This document shows, one piece after another, positions 25,229 through 36,300 of a DNA stretch of 64,000 nt (positions are counted from its first letter, which is position 1; each line of letters begins with the position of its first letter). The DNA comes from Marvania coccoides. Taxonomy: Eukaryota; Chlorophyta; Trebouxiophyceae; Chlorellales; Chlorellaceae. The DNA lies in assembly GCA_963854735.1 (NCBI GenBank), contig OY978099.1:868001-932000 (forward strand). The letters run 5' to 3'. The translations under genes were made by a program, and so were the position numbers. The notes below the pieces were generated by a model. That model was not told the DNA's origin. It searched no databases and was given only the letters and a program-made list of their open reading frames with translations.

Positions 25229-25852
25229 CGAGAGTTTGAAGGTCGAAATATGGGGCGGTTGGCTGAGTTTAGGATGATTGAAAAAAGGCCCGACGCAGCA
25301 GCAGCCGCATTGCATTGCAATGAACGAATAAATGAATGAGTATCACTTTGCACTGTGTTTGTACTTTCTCTTTGTAACCTTGTTTGTGACGAATTTCGAA
25401 AACGTACAGGGAGAGAGGCTCCGTTACGGTGGAATGCTTTTTTAGGGAGGCGCAGATTATCCTCGGTTATAAAACCATCTCATTTAAGGGACGCATGCAC
25501 TCTGTGATACCTCCTAATACCTCCTAGTAGTTTTTTTTTACAATGCAGCGGTGTTTTCTTTGGCGGTGCACAGGCGCGTGGCGGCTGCCCTTTCAAATTT
25601 AAAGGGCGGTCTTTCCGCCGCATTCTCCAGGAAGCCGTCGAGGGCTGCATAAAATTGAGTTCTGTTTCTTAAACAAATTAAATGAAATTGATATCATGTC
25701 AATGGGTGATCAATCAAAAGGGAGGGAGGTTGCAACCCAATTGGGGGTTGCTGACCCTTGGGTGTGCAGTTTCAGTTTACTAGTATACAAAAATTGCAGC
25801 AAACATGTACTTGGATTTTTCCTACTAAAATAAAGAAATACTAAAGATAACA
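25229..25852. other. intergenic region
   Basis: 624 bp holding the RPC1 3' UTR and the promoter of the next plus-strand gene. Nothing else recognised. Confidence 0.55.
25373..25377 (+). terminator. poly(A) signal TGTAA (RPC1)
   Basis: TGTAA 145 nt after the RPC1 stop codon. Spacing is longer than for other genes here. Confidence 0.4.
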
Positions 25853-27000
25853 ATGCGACACTCACTCCGGTTCTGGAGGAGAGAGACAGAAAATTATAAT
25901 GACGAGAACAACAACGTCCCTCAGCAGAGCGATGATAGGGGCATATTTGCATACAATCCAGCTATGGACATGTATTTCGTAGAGCCACAATTGGAGAAGG
26001 CAAGCCAGCCCCTTTGAAATCACTTTGTACGACCCTCCCAAAAATTCACCTCTGCTGCCCACTGCTTCAGGAATTCAGCGAAATTTTTGACTACCAGTTC
26101 ATCATACAGGACGTGTTATGGTCAGTTGCCACTGCGTTAATGACCATTGACTTCCATAGAAAGGTGAGAGGCAGCTATGAGTTAATAAAAGTCAAGGCCG
26201 CTTTGAAGAATTCTCGCTCAACTTCCCTGATTCCACCGTTCTTACAGATGATTAAGCTCGATACGTCTGCGAACACATGGTTTAACCTCTCCAGCACTCT
26301 CATTGCCCTCTTTACCAGCGCAGCCATCTGTTACCTGGGGTTAAAACGGCAGCCAGCGTACGTAAAAGTGAGGAAGCCGCTGCTGTTGGCGTCCAGAGTG
26401 TTCTTTCAGGTGCAAATGTGTTTCCTTCCGATTGAATTCATTCCTCCGGATGGCGTGGGGGCCTCGTTACGCAAGCTGAAGCCAGGGACGCGCTCTGGAT
26501 TTATCGCCCGTCTGTCCTCCCATTGTTTCCAGACCTTCACTGGGTCTAACGGCTACCAGCTGCTCTCCGAGTACCAAGTGTGGTCTTCGCTGCTCAACAT
26601 AGTCTACACCTTCCGCAAAGTGTGTTTCACCTGCCAATCTGAGGACGGCGGTCTCGAAGACGCCCAGAGGCGTGCGATGCACGCGGAACTTGCGGGGTGG
26701 CTTGAATGGGGGATGCAAAGAGCACTGCCGTTGTCGTTGAGCGCATCAGAGGCACCGCCTGCGCCGTGTCACACCGTGTACGTGTGGGCAATAATTACCT
26801 TTGGCGCCATTGCGCCGCTGGTACTGGCCGTGAATTTGGAAGAAAGCTGCAGAATGAATTTTCTGAGGCAACGATGGCGAGGCATTCTGGCTCCGGGGTT
26901 CTCTTTCCGCCTATTGCATGGACTGGCGATGATTTTGTTGGGTGGAAGGGTTGTGTGGCAGCTGTTGGACGTGATAGCGCACCATTGGCACTGGGGCTGA
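25853..27000 (+). CDS. unknown multi-pass membrane protein
   Basis: Modelled exons 25853-25999, 26071-26163 and 26248-27000 give 330 residues. I do not recognise the family. After a polar N-terminus, hydrophobic spans appear at VLWSVATALMTIDF, LSSTLIALFTSAAICYLGL, LLLASRVFFQVQMCFLPI, VYVWAIITFGAIAPLVLAV and LLHGLAMILLGGRVVWQLL, so about five membrane segments with a loop of about 100 residues between the third and fourth. Intron 1 seems to use a GC donor (GAGAAG|GCAAGC); a GT donor at 25978 would also keep the frame, so this border is unsure. Intron 2 is GT-AG, 84 bp. The stop lies 213 bp from the converging methyltransferase gene. Function cannot be inferred. Confidence 0.65.
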
Positions 27001-27213
27001 TACTATGCATTTTTTGGAGGGAGTTTTAGTTCGAAGTATACAAAATTTCCAATTTTCCAAAGAAGTTGTTTTGTTATTTTCCTTCTTTATGGTTGTCTCA
27101 TTTTTCCTGCTCGTTCCTCAATAATGAATAAATTACAGTATTCACTTAGCAAAATGTGGTATGAAAACCAAGACATCAATATTTACACTTCTTGATGTCA
27201 TTTATTTAAATAC

Positions 27214-28653
27214 TCAGCTCAGTTCGCCAACCCGATCAAACACTGCCAGTGTCTCCACATGGTCAGCCCCCAAGAAGAAAAGAAAGCCCTCAGTGTGGCG
27301 CAGCGTCCACGCCCCGCTGTCCAGCAGCGCAGCGCAGTCACGCTCAAATGCCGGCCAGCCGCATGAAAGATAAATCAGACGCTGCAGCGGCGTCTCGCGC
27401 TCGCAAAGGTGGCTCAACAGCGTAGGCTCTAGCCCCTTTCGAGGAGGATCCACCACTGCCACGTCTGCACCAGCCAGCCACCGCCCTGGGTCACTCCCTG
27501 CCGCCGCCACCACATACTCAGCCGCACTATCTTCAAATGTCATTTCTGCCGCACCCTGTCCCCCTAGCTCCAACCGCAGCCGCCGCCAGGACCGCCAGAA
27601 CGCCGCCTCCCCCGCGGGAGAGATCTCCACGGCGCGCACCCCCCGCAGCTGCTGCGTTGCCGCTAAAGAAAGTGCGATTGTGCCCACCCCCGCATGAAGG
27701 TCCACCAGGGTCGAGCCAGGGGGCACCCAGCGCCGCATGGACGCCAGCACAGCTGCCATGGCGCCGGGATTGGCTTGCATGAACGCCCCTGGGTCAAACG
27801 AAACACGGCTCACGTCGTCCATGCAAGCCCACGCCTCGCCTTGCCCGTGCAAGCACTCCCAGGCAGCACCAAGAATGGCGTTGGTGCGCTGCGCCTGGAA
27901 ATTCGCGTGAATGGAGTGCAGCCGGATGCGCCCCTGACGCTGGCTTTCGCTCCACAGTGTTTCAGCAAAAGAAGAAAGTTTGGGATCGGTGGTTTTGCGG
28001 CTGATTGAATTCCACACCAACACCACTTGCACTGCGTGCTGCTGCTGATTCCGCTGCTCTGCGCTCGTTTCTCCGTCGTCTAAGTCTACTATTGAGAGCT
28101 GTACGTAGCGCAGGTCTCCCTTGCCGGTGGATTCATCGAAGGGTTCCGCCAGGCCGAAAACTAAACAATCCCGAATAAGATCGGCAGCGGCGTTGATGGC
28201 AGGGTGATGGATGGGGCAGTCGGGGATGTCTACCACGTCGTGGGTGCCGGCAGCGAAGAGTCCGACGCAGGGGTGGCCGCTTTTGTTCGCCCTCACTGCC
28301 AAGCGAGCCCGGTGGCGCCACGAGTGCACTGGGCCGACATGTAGCGGGAATTCGGGGTGTCCGCGAGCTTGAAAGAAGTCTTCAGCACAGCGCAGCAGCG
28401 GTGGGGTGCTTAATTGGTTATCAAGCGTGCAGCCGGAGCAGCGGGAAAAATGTCGACAATTGAGCTCGCTTGGAAGGGCTGAAGGCTCGGCTGGGGGTGT
28501 CGATGGTGAATTTGGACTTGAAGGGTTCGCTGGAAGCTTTTTTCGTCTGGTGAGTGCTTTAGATTTTGAGTTTTTGGATGTAGATGGCCGCACAGCCTGT
28601 CTCTCGGTGCCGCCATGTAGATGCCCGTGTGAGCAACGTATTATGTATTGCAT
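27214..28653 (-). CDS. RNA m5U methyltransferase, TrmA/RlmD type
   Basis: One exon, 479 residues. Family: SAM-dependent (uracil-5-)-methyltransferases of tRNA or rRNA. A Cys cluster NCRHFSRCSGCTLD (C-x5-C-x2-C) near residue 66 matches the 4Fe-4S site of the RlmD branch. The SAM-binding loop is LVDLHAGVGTIALSLA. The motif VAVVDPPRKGLEP is the family hallmark, and the catalytic Cys lies in LIYLSCGWPAFERD, where the common SCNP is SCGWP. The N-terminal 60 residues are basic and Ser/Pro-rich and could be an organelle transit peptide. It diverges from the next gene with a 196 bp gap. Substrate RNA is not predictable. TTACA at about 27182 (TGTAA on this strand) may end the transcript. Confidence 0.88.
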   Translation of the reverse strand: MQYIIRCSHGHLHGGTERQAVRPSTSKNSKSKALTRRKKLPANPSSPNSPSTPPAEPSALPSELNCRHFSRCSGCTLDNQLSTPPLLRCAEDFFQARGHPEFPLHVGPVHSWRHRARLAVRANKSGHPCVGLFAAGTHDVVDIPDCPIHHPAINAAADLIRDCLVFGLAEPFDESTGKGDLRYVQLSIVDLDDGETSAEQRNQQQHAVQVVLVWNSISRKTTDPKLSSFAETLWSESQRQGRIRLHSIHANFQAQRTNAILGAAWECLHGQGEAWACMDDVSRVSFDPGAFMQANPGAMAAVLASMRRWVPPGSTLVDLHAGVGTIALSLAATQQLRGVRAVEISPAGEAAFWRSWRRLRLELGGQGAAEMTFEDSAAEYVVAAAGSDPGRWLAGADVAVVDPPRKGLEPTLLSHLCERETPLQRLIYLSCGWPAFERDCAALLDSGAWTLRHTEGFLFFLGADHVETLAVFDRVGELS

Positions 28654-28849
28654 CTAAATTACCTTTAAGGAATTGGGAATCGCGCAGGTTGTAAAAAAAC
28701 TTAATAATGGTCGAAACGTTGACCAATATTTGAAGCGTTGCCGCTCAATTTGTGGCCCTCGTCGAGATTTTATGTTTCGACCAGCACCAACCATGAATTA
28801 AGCTTAACACCAGGCGATTTGCGGGTGCTGCTGACCCGCAGCCGCGAAA

Positions 28850-29887
28850 ATGTTTCGTTCAATCCGCAATCTGCTGAGGCGCTCAAAGGAAACACCCGTG
28901 GAAGAAGCTCAGACGCCCGCAAAAAAATCAAAAGCAGCAAAGGAGGTGCCGGTCCGCCAGCGACCGCTGGCGGCAGACGACATCGTTCGGTTGAGAAACC
29001 AGCACAAGGAGTTGCAGCTTCGCTTTCGCCAGATGCAACACGGCAAGTCCCACCTGCGACGAGCCAAGCTGCTGGCAGCGCTTAATCGGCTAGCATCACG
29101 GCACTCTATTACGGCCGCCCAAGTGGCCCCTGTGCCGCCGCAGCAACCGCAACAGCTGGAAGCAGCGGCCACTGTCGTTCCCAAATTGACGGGGCAGTGG
29201 AGGCCGCTGGTTGCGGCCAACCGGCTATCAACTGCAAGAAAGACAAAATTATTTCGCCTCCAGTCGGCAAAACCTGCGGCACCAACTGCAGCCAGCAGCA
29301 CAGAAGGGATTGCTCAGCCGGCTCAACAGCAGCAGCAGCAGCGGCCACAGCTGGAGGCGGAGCAAAGTCTGGCGGAGGACTTGAGGATGGTAGCCAGGGT
29401 CGATCGCATGCGGCGCCTTCGGGGGTTGAGCCAACAACATGCAAGTGTTAGCGAGCATCACCAGCTGGAGACTGAAGAACCCTCATTATGTCCTGGTCAG
29501 AGCTTCTCGCTGGAGCAGGAGGCGCCCGCCTGGGATTTCTCGACGGATTTGGGGGGCGGCGGCGAGAAGCAGCGTCTGAGGACACAAAACAACAGCCTGG
29601 CGGAGTGGAGCAGAAATCGACACGCCAAGCGGCGCACAGAGCTTCCTACCACCCAAGAACACCCCGTGGAGGAAAAAAATCCGAGGTGAGTTTTGAAAAT
29701 TCGAGTTTTACGGTGTGAATTTGTTGCGGCATTCATGCATTGGTTTGTTGCAACGCGCAGGAGTCGCAGCGATGGAGAATACCAAGAACAAACGGATGAT
29801 CGACCGGTCAGCAGCTGGGTACTACGACCTAATGGGGGGCTGGGGAGGCCACGGCAACAGCGACAGCCGTGGACAAATGACTTTTGA
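28850..29887 (+). CDS. hypothetical basic, Gln-rich protein
   Basis: Exons 28850-29685 and 29761-29887 give 320 residues. Not recognised. It begins MFRSIRNLLRRSKETPVEEA, has a basic helical stretch around LRNQHKELQLRFRQMQ, a poly-Gln run at about residue 160, and a charged C-terminal half. Low-complexity composition suggests disorder; the Arg-rich start could be an organelle presequence or nuclear signal. The intron (29686-29760) is GT-AG, phase 2. The start is the first Met in a GC-rich frame 196 bp from the divergent methyltransferase. The coding character is supported by the GC step and the clean splice, not by homology. Confidence 0.55.
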
Positions 29888-29945
29888 TCTTAAGTGCCAG
29901 TCTGCTACGGGGCCTTAGTTGCCCTTTTGTGCGGACTCTAAACCC

Positions 29946-29950
29946 TGTAA
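29946..29950 (+). terminator. poly(A) signal TGTAA (hypothetical gene)
   Basis: TGTAA 59 nt after the stop of the gene ending at 29887. Confidence 0.55.
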
Positions 29951-29986
29951 TGTATGTATGTATGTATGTATGTATGTATGTATGTA
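29951..29986. repeat. (TGTA)n microsatellite
   Basis: Nine tandem TGTA units directly after the TGTAA signal, between two converging genes. Confidence 0.95.
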
Positions 29987-30047
29987 TATTGCATATGAAA
30001 AAAAATATTGCAATAAGCTCTTTAAAAAATTGGCGCGCTGTACCCCT

Positions 30048-30759
30048 TCATCTGGCTGCTGCAGCCACCGACAAGTGTCGCTCTGTGGGTGTAGATATTT
30101 CCCACTGAATCGCCGCCAGGTGCACCCGCTGCGGCGGTTTGGAAGGCTGGACGCGCTGGATGCTGTTGGCATTTCGCGCAATGTGCGCAGTATACCCCAA
30201 ATGCAGCGAATCTATGCTGGAAATGTCGTCTTCTTTGAAATATTTGCCAACGCTCTGGTTGCCGTCGTCCTCGTCTTCTTCTTCGTCCTCAAGCCACTTC
30301 GGATCCAGCGCAGCTGTAGCCACAATATGGCAGTTTGCCTCCGCCAGGGCATACGCCGTTTGCCCTCGGTTGTTTCTCGCGCTGTGAGATGCCCCAGCGG
30401 CCAGCAATACGTGAATTATTCTCCAGCTTCCTGCGATTGCTGCCCGCATGAGCGGTGTGTGGCCTCCAGGCCCTCTTGCGTCCACGTCTGCGCCGGCGCG
30501 TACCAAAAGCTCGGCGCAGTGGAAATGCCCGCCGTTTGCGGCTTCCCACAGCGCTGTGCGGTCGCAGTCATCGGTGGCATTGGCAGACGTCCCCATGCGA
30601 AGCAAAGCTCTCACCCTCCACGCCTGGCCTTTTCTGCTAGCTGTTATGATGTCTGTAGAACGTGATGAGGCTGGAAAAACAAGCGAGGAACGTCAGCTTG
30701 GTGATTAATGCGAGGACAGCCTCAAAGATCTTGCAGATTTAAAACTCACAGTTGCCCAT
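30048..30759 (-). CDS. small ankyrin-repeat protein with predicted N-myristoylation
   Basis: Exon 1 is only 10 nt (30759-30750, ATG GGC AAC T) and exon 2 is 30670-30048; they join in phase to 210 residues. Three ankyrin repeats follow: ITASRKGQAWRVRALLRMG, then RTALWEAANGGHFHCAELLV, and GHTPLMRAAIAGSWRIIHVL. The acidic linker DEEEDEDD precedes a C-terminal tail. The model gives an N-terminus MGNSSSRS, which fits the N-myristoylation consensus (Gly2, Ser6), so I infer a membrane-anchored adaptor. The tiny exon is the weak point: it rests on phase, a GTGAGT donor and the plausible lipidation signal. Without it the first in-frame Met would lie inside repeat one, truncating it. Ankyrin identity is firm. 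Confidence 0.75.
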
Positions 30760-31519
30760 TTTTCGCTTGAAGAGGTGTTTGCTGCCTCGGAAAAACCCTA
30801 TAAATCTCAATATTGTGACGGAAAACATTTAATTTGCGTTGCCGAGATCGTCGGCTGAGATTGTACCTTGTGCTGGCAAATAAAGGTGCTGGCAATTTCC
30901 AACTCTGTAATTAATGAAAGTAAGACAGCTAGGATAAATTGAATGTTCAAGATACCCACGAAGAGGAGTTTCTTGGCAGTTTCAATTCAGAGTTCAGGCC
31001 TAGGAGTCTCTCCATGCTTTCTCCACCACCCGGCGGCGGGTAGTTGCCAGGCTGTTGGGTACCATGCTCATCGGAAGAACCTGTCAGCCATCAGGAGGCC
31101 ATCGTAAACGGCCACGACGATACCTGTCTATCTGTTTGATTGCAGCTCATCTTCGAAGATCAGCGCTGACGTGGGCCCGCTTCTCAGGCGGTGGACGGCG
31201 TTCCGCTCCATTTTGACATGAATAAAGCAGCGACGGATATGCTATAAGAAATATGAACAACAGCAATTTAAGAGAGCCCACATGACCCGATTAAATTCTT
31301 AATTATTTCAGCAACAAAGCTTCCTTCTTTTCTTTTTTTCCATTCCCAAACCTTGGAATTTCCAAAGGCACAGCTCTGCGCCGCGTTGCAGGTAAAATTT
31401 GCTCGCCACAAAGCATTGTATTGTATACGTATATATATAGAAATTAATATATAATACAGAAAGTTTTAGTTCTCAAGTCTAGCAGCGGTGGAGAACCCAA
31501 GGTGGAGGAGCCACTGGCC
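30760..31519. other. intergenic region
   Basis: 760 bp between divergent genes (ankyrin minus, FAS1 plus). A GC-richer patch at about 31010-31220 holds only short frames in either strand. No RNA gene or family recognised. Confidence 0.5.
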
Positions 31520-31916
31520 ATGAGGCTCAGTAAATTATTTTGGGTGGCAGGTAGCCGATATTCTGCTCTTGTTCTATAAACTAAATTGATCCGAGTCGTC
31601 TTGCTCCGCGCTGTGCAGCTCTGCTATGCTGTGCAAGCGTCGGAGTTTTCGCCGGCAGCGGGGAGGACAACTGGGGGAAGCACACTCTGACAAACTACCC
31701 TGCTGGAAGGGAGAGAGCCACTGTGCCCAATCAAGTTGGTGATACAGGCGGCGCCGACGCCATCGAGGTCCCTTGCCAGTGCTCTGACGCTGAGCCGCGG
31801 GAAGAAAGTTCACAGCGAGTGGCCACCACGTGCTTTTTCCACCGGCAATACGGCAACTGCAACTCAGACTTCATGTTTGACGCCAACGCGGAGCTGGCGC
31901 CCGAGGTAGTTTATTA

Positions 31917-31947
<31 letters not shown>

Positions 31948-32927
31948 GGCCTCACAACATGAATACAAAGGCAACTTTGTGCCCGTTTGGAGTGCCCTGG
32001 AGGTTCTGCTTCTAAATCATGGAGAATTAATGGGTTTCTAAAGCTGATAAAACGCAGGGATTTTGCCAGATCAGCTGCTCCCGCTGCAACTGCTGCTCTG
32101 CGCCCATCGACGTCATCCGCTCCCTGGGCGGCAGCCGCTTCCTGCAAGCAGCACAGGCCACCCAGCCCCCGCTCACTGACCTCATCTCCCACCCCGGCTT
32201 CATTGGCACCGTTTTAATGCCCACCGATGCTGCTTTTGACGAGCTGCTTGACGCCTACGGGCCCATGGCACAAAACCCCTCCATGCTCAGCCAGATCCTC
32301 AAGCTGCACATCCTGCCGCCCGAGGCCAAGCGCAACGCCCTGTGGACCACTCCATTTATGAGCCTGGGCCCTGCCATGCGCACGATGACTGACGGCCAAG
32401 TTTCGCTCACCCCGGAGCGGTTTGCGCTGCCGCCAGGCACCACCTGGCGCGGTGGACTCTCGGGGTTCAAGATCAGCAGCCCCTTCAACAACGCCACCGT
32501 CCTCAGCAGCGACCACCCCACCTGCAAAGGCCATGTCACTGTCATCGACACCGTGCTGACACCTTTTGACCCTGTGGCTTTCTCCGCCGAGCCCAGTAGC
32601 CTCAAAAACGGCGGGGTTGCGTCTGGCGTGGCGGGGTGCACCCTGGCGCCCAACGCCTTCATCTCTGGGACGGAGCTGAAGGCGGGAGAGGCCAACTTGG
32701 TGCCCACCGTCGGAGAGTGCTGCGCCGCGTGCCAGGCCTCGTCAGAGTGTAACGCGTGGACGTACTGCTCCCTGAGGGGCGGGTGCGCTGCTTCTGGGGG
32801 CGCTGTTACTCGGCCTTTTGGATACTGTCAGCTCAAGCGCAGCACCCCAGCTGAAGGCCAAGGACCTACTTTTGACGACTGGTCATCCGTAATGGTGTCG
32901 ATGTCTTCTGGATATATCAAGGCGTAG
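31520..32927 (+). CDS. secreted fasciclin (FAS1) protein with PAN/apple-like C-terminus
   Basis: Exons 31520-31550, 31619-31905 and 32058-32927 give 395 residues. Joining the short exon 1 to exon 2 creates a signal peptide, MRLSKLFWVAALLCCASVGV, with cleavage near AGS. A Cys-rich block follows (PCQCSDAE and, across intron 2, GFCQISCSRCNCC). Residues about 125-260 are a FAS1 domain: VIRSLGGSRFLQAAQAT, GTVLMPTDAAFDELL, ILKLHILP and GHVTVIDTVLTP. FAS1 domains mediate adhesion in extracellular matrices. The last 100 residues, with GECCAACQASSECNAWTYC and PFGYCQLK, resemble a PAN/apple domain, which binds protein or carbohydrate. An alternative acceptor at 32069 would drop four residues. It sits just upstream of another secreted gene on the same strand. 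Confidence 0.82.
31914..31939. repeat. (AT)n microsatellite in FAS1 intron 2
   Basis: About 13 TA units followed by a T-run, near the donor of intron 31906-32057. Confidence 0.95.
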
Positions 32928-33385
32928 CAGCTACTTTTGGTTTTGGGGTTTTGCTGGATTGAAAGAAAACCCCTCCGGTGTCCGATGGATTAGATGTTGA
33001 CTGAGGGGGGGGTCTCACGGTGGCCCAATTCGAGGTCCGGTTTCACTGTTTATGATGAATTTATGCATACAATGAGTGCCCATACGTTGCTTTCTGTAAA
33101 ACGAGTCGGATATTTTGTTTGCTACGCGTTGCAACGAGTCTGGTACCAATTCCAATTGGAAGAGTGTGTCTTCTTTCAGTCTGGTCCTCGTGTCGAGGAA
33201 AGGAGAGTTTATACGGTTTAGCTGCAATTCATCTCGCTTTCCTGAATCGTGCCGCGTCCAGCTGTCGCACTGAGACCTCGAAGTCAGTCAGGAAAGGAAA
33301 AAAGCGCGCAAACCATTTTCATACAATTCTGACGTCTGCTCAACACCACAACTCTACTTTATTTTATATTTGAACTTCGATCACC
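32928..33385. other. intergenic region
   Basis: FAS1 3' UTR and promoter of the GH9 gene. TGTAA at 33095-33099 may be the FAS1 poly(A) signal. Nothing else seen. Confidence 0.5.
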
Positions 33386-36300
33386 ATGATCAGCGGCCAG
33401 AGGCTCCAGTTCGGGGCCGTAGGCCTCAGTTTGGGCATCGTGCTCGTGTTCATCGCATCTATGCCCACCGCAGACGCGGCGGACTATTGCCCCAATTGCG
33501 GAAGCACATACAAACCAGTGTGCGGTATGGATGGTCAGGTGAGAGATATCGAGCTTGATAGCTGCAAATCTTGCGTATTGCTTCGTCAACAGCCGAACAC
33601 ATTTTTTGCTTGCATAATCGCAAATCTAGAGGCACCCACCTCGTTTTTTTTCCATGCATGCACTGGAAATGGTGTTTGGATTGGAAATATGGTCGCGCCG
33701 CCTCTCATTATAATCGTTAGTTCGCGCCCAGCGGTTCCCGCGATGATGATCTCACGCAACTACCTCCCCAACTCTGCAGACATACGGCAACCCCTGCGTC
33801 CTTGGCTGCGCCCAAGTCCCAAAAGCGTATGACGGTGAGTTTGGGGGCCGTACGTGTCCTGGATGCTCCCCATTTTCTTCTGGGTCCCCCTTCGCCGTAT
33901 TTTATTTGGTATGGGATGCTGCCCTAGCCTGCCCCACAACAATCAGCTCTTCTTATGGCAATGGACCAACCCTCATTCTGCCGTCAATGTTCACCATGCA
34001 GGCAAGTGCGACTCCCGATGCTACCCCTACGGCGATGGAGACTGTGACAGCTACAACTGGGACAGCACGGAACCAGTGAGTTCAATTTTCCCCTCTGATT
34101 GAAATGTTCTTCAAAAAAAAATATGACGTCTTTTTTCCCCCTTCTCCTTCTCCTCTTTTCAGATCTGCGCTCACGGGCTGACGTTCACCAACTTGGCCGA
34201 GGCGGCATGCTCTGGTGTGTTCTTAAGCATATAATTGTGGGGGGAAAAGCGGAGAGAAAGGTGTGCTGCAATGAAAATAATCGCGGCTGACCTTCGTTTC
34301 CGTCATCATTATGTAGGCACCCCTAAGACCATCATCCCCAAGTGCTACCAGAAGGGCGTATGCAAGTACAACGTCCGTGGTGGCAAGGTTTACAGCCAGT
34401 ATGTCACCCCCAAGGGCCGCCCTGGCACCGTGAAAGCGGCCGCCAGCAACACCAAGGCTCCCCCCCGCTCCGGCGCGCGCTACTCCTACTCCGAGGCGCT
34501 CACCAAGTCACTCATTTTCTTCGACTCCCAGATCTCTGGCAAGTTCCAGGACCGCGGCGCCCGCCGCCTCACCTGGCGCCGTAACTCTTGCCGGGAGTGC
34601 GTCGACAAGAAGTACAACAAGGACCTCAGCGGTGGGTTCTACGAGGCCGGCGGATCCTACATCAAGTTCCCCCTCATCAACTCCTACATGGGTGGCATGC
34701 TGGGCTGGGCCGGCCTGGAGCAGAAGGCTGCGCTGGTAAAGTCTGGCAACTGGGCTGACTTGCGTTTCAAAGTGAAGTGGATTGCTGAGTATCTAATAGC
34801 TTGCGAGGTGGCTCCCTTCACGTACGCCGCCATCCAGGGAATCAGCAACCTCGACTTTGACTACTATGTGAGCTTGATCTTTTGATATAAGCTGGATTCT
34901 ATTCAATAGTTTTTTCTTTGAAAAAAATTAACGGCTTAACTTAACTATTAACGGATTAACAATACAAAAAGAGGTTCTGAACATTCCTCTCCTCCCCATA
35001 AATTCTTCTTCCAGGGACCCCCCGAGCTGTATTTCAAGTACGTGACTGCCAACCGCCCCGTGGGCTACATCACCAAGACCAACCGCGGCTCTGAAGTGCT
35101 GGCCGATGCCGCCGCCACGCTTGCCATCACTTCCATGCTGCTGGTGGACGTGCCCGACAAGACGTTTGCGCCCAAGGCACGCACCACGGCAGAGCGTCTT
35201 TACAAGTGGGCCAAGGACTTTCCAGGGTCGTACGAAAACAACAAGGACAAAGTCACGCAGGCAAGTTTGTTAGTCGTTAATTTCATACTGTACTCATCTC
35301 TTGAAGAGAAAAAAATGGATTTTTTCTCTTTCTATTGGAAAAGTCGCGAATTATAAACTTTCTCTCTTAAATATGCAGAACCTGAAAGACCTGTACAGCA
35401 GCAACGGCTACAACGACGAGATGGCCTGGGCCGCGTACTGGCTCTTCCGCGCCACCAAGAAGACCGCATATTTGGCCGACGCCAAGGCCTTCTACGCCAA
35501 GACCAAGTTCAACCCCACTTCCGACACCTTTGAACTCAACAACAGGCGCCCCGCGCTCTCCGTCCTCCTCTCACGCAACGACTACGCCAAGTACTCTGGA
35601 GACGCTGCTGCCTACTTCAACGCATACCTCACCCAGAAGGTGCCCCACACCGCCCGCGGGCTGGCGTACCCGTACAGCTGGGGCGCCATCCGCCACGGCC
35701 CCAACGTCGCGTTCCTGGGCTTCATGCACGCCAAGAACGCCAAGGTGCCTGTCGCCTACAAAAACCGCCTGTTGAACTACGGCATGTTCCAGGTCAACTA
35801 CGTCTTGGGCGACTCTGGCCGCTCCTGGATGGTTGGCTTCGGCAAGGCCGTCAACTGGTACGATTTTTCTCATAATATTGCGCGCATTTTTGATGAAATA
35901 TGGACAGTTCTCTCGTGTTCTGCTATTTTCAATGATTTCTGCAATAAAAATCCCATAAAGCTTGCATTATTGATGAAACATGAACAGTTTTCTCGTGTTC
36001 TTCTATTATCAATGGTGTATGCAATAAAATTCCCATAAAAATTTGCAGGTACCTGTGGCACAAGCCGTCGTACAACTCCATCCTCAAGTACGACGCTGGA
36101 AACCTCACCGAGAAGATCTGGGCCATGCCCGACCCTGGACCATGGGCGTCTGAGAAGGTGGGAAAGCCCGGCGGCGCGTTCATCCCCAAGGCCAAGCTGG
36201 ACATGGAGTCCTCCCGCATCCCGCAGCGCCACGTTGCCTACGGCCACCTCGTGTCTCCGCTGTTCAACGACAACTTGGTGGCGTCTCGTCGCGATTACAA

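Noticed and set aside
31060..31240. 27-codon minus frame with GC-rich codons in the gap before the FAS1 gene
   Set aside because: Too short, no homology and no convincing splice partner.
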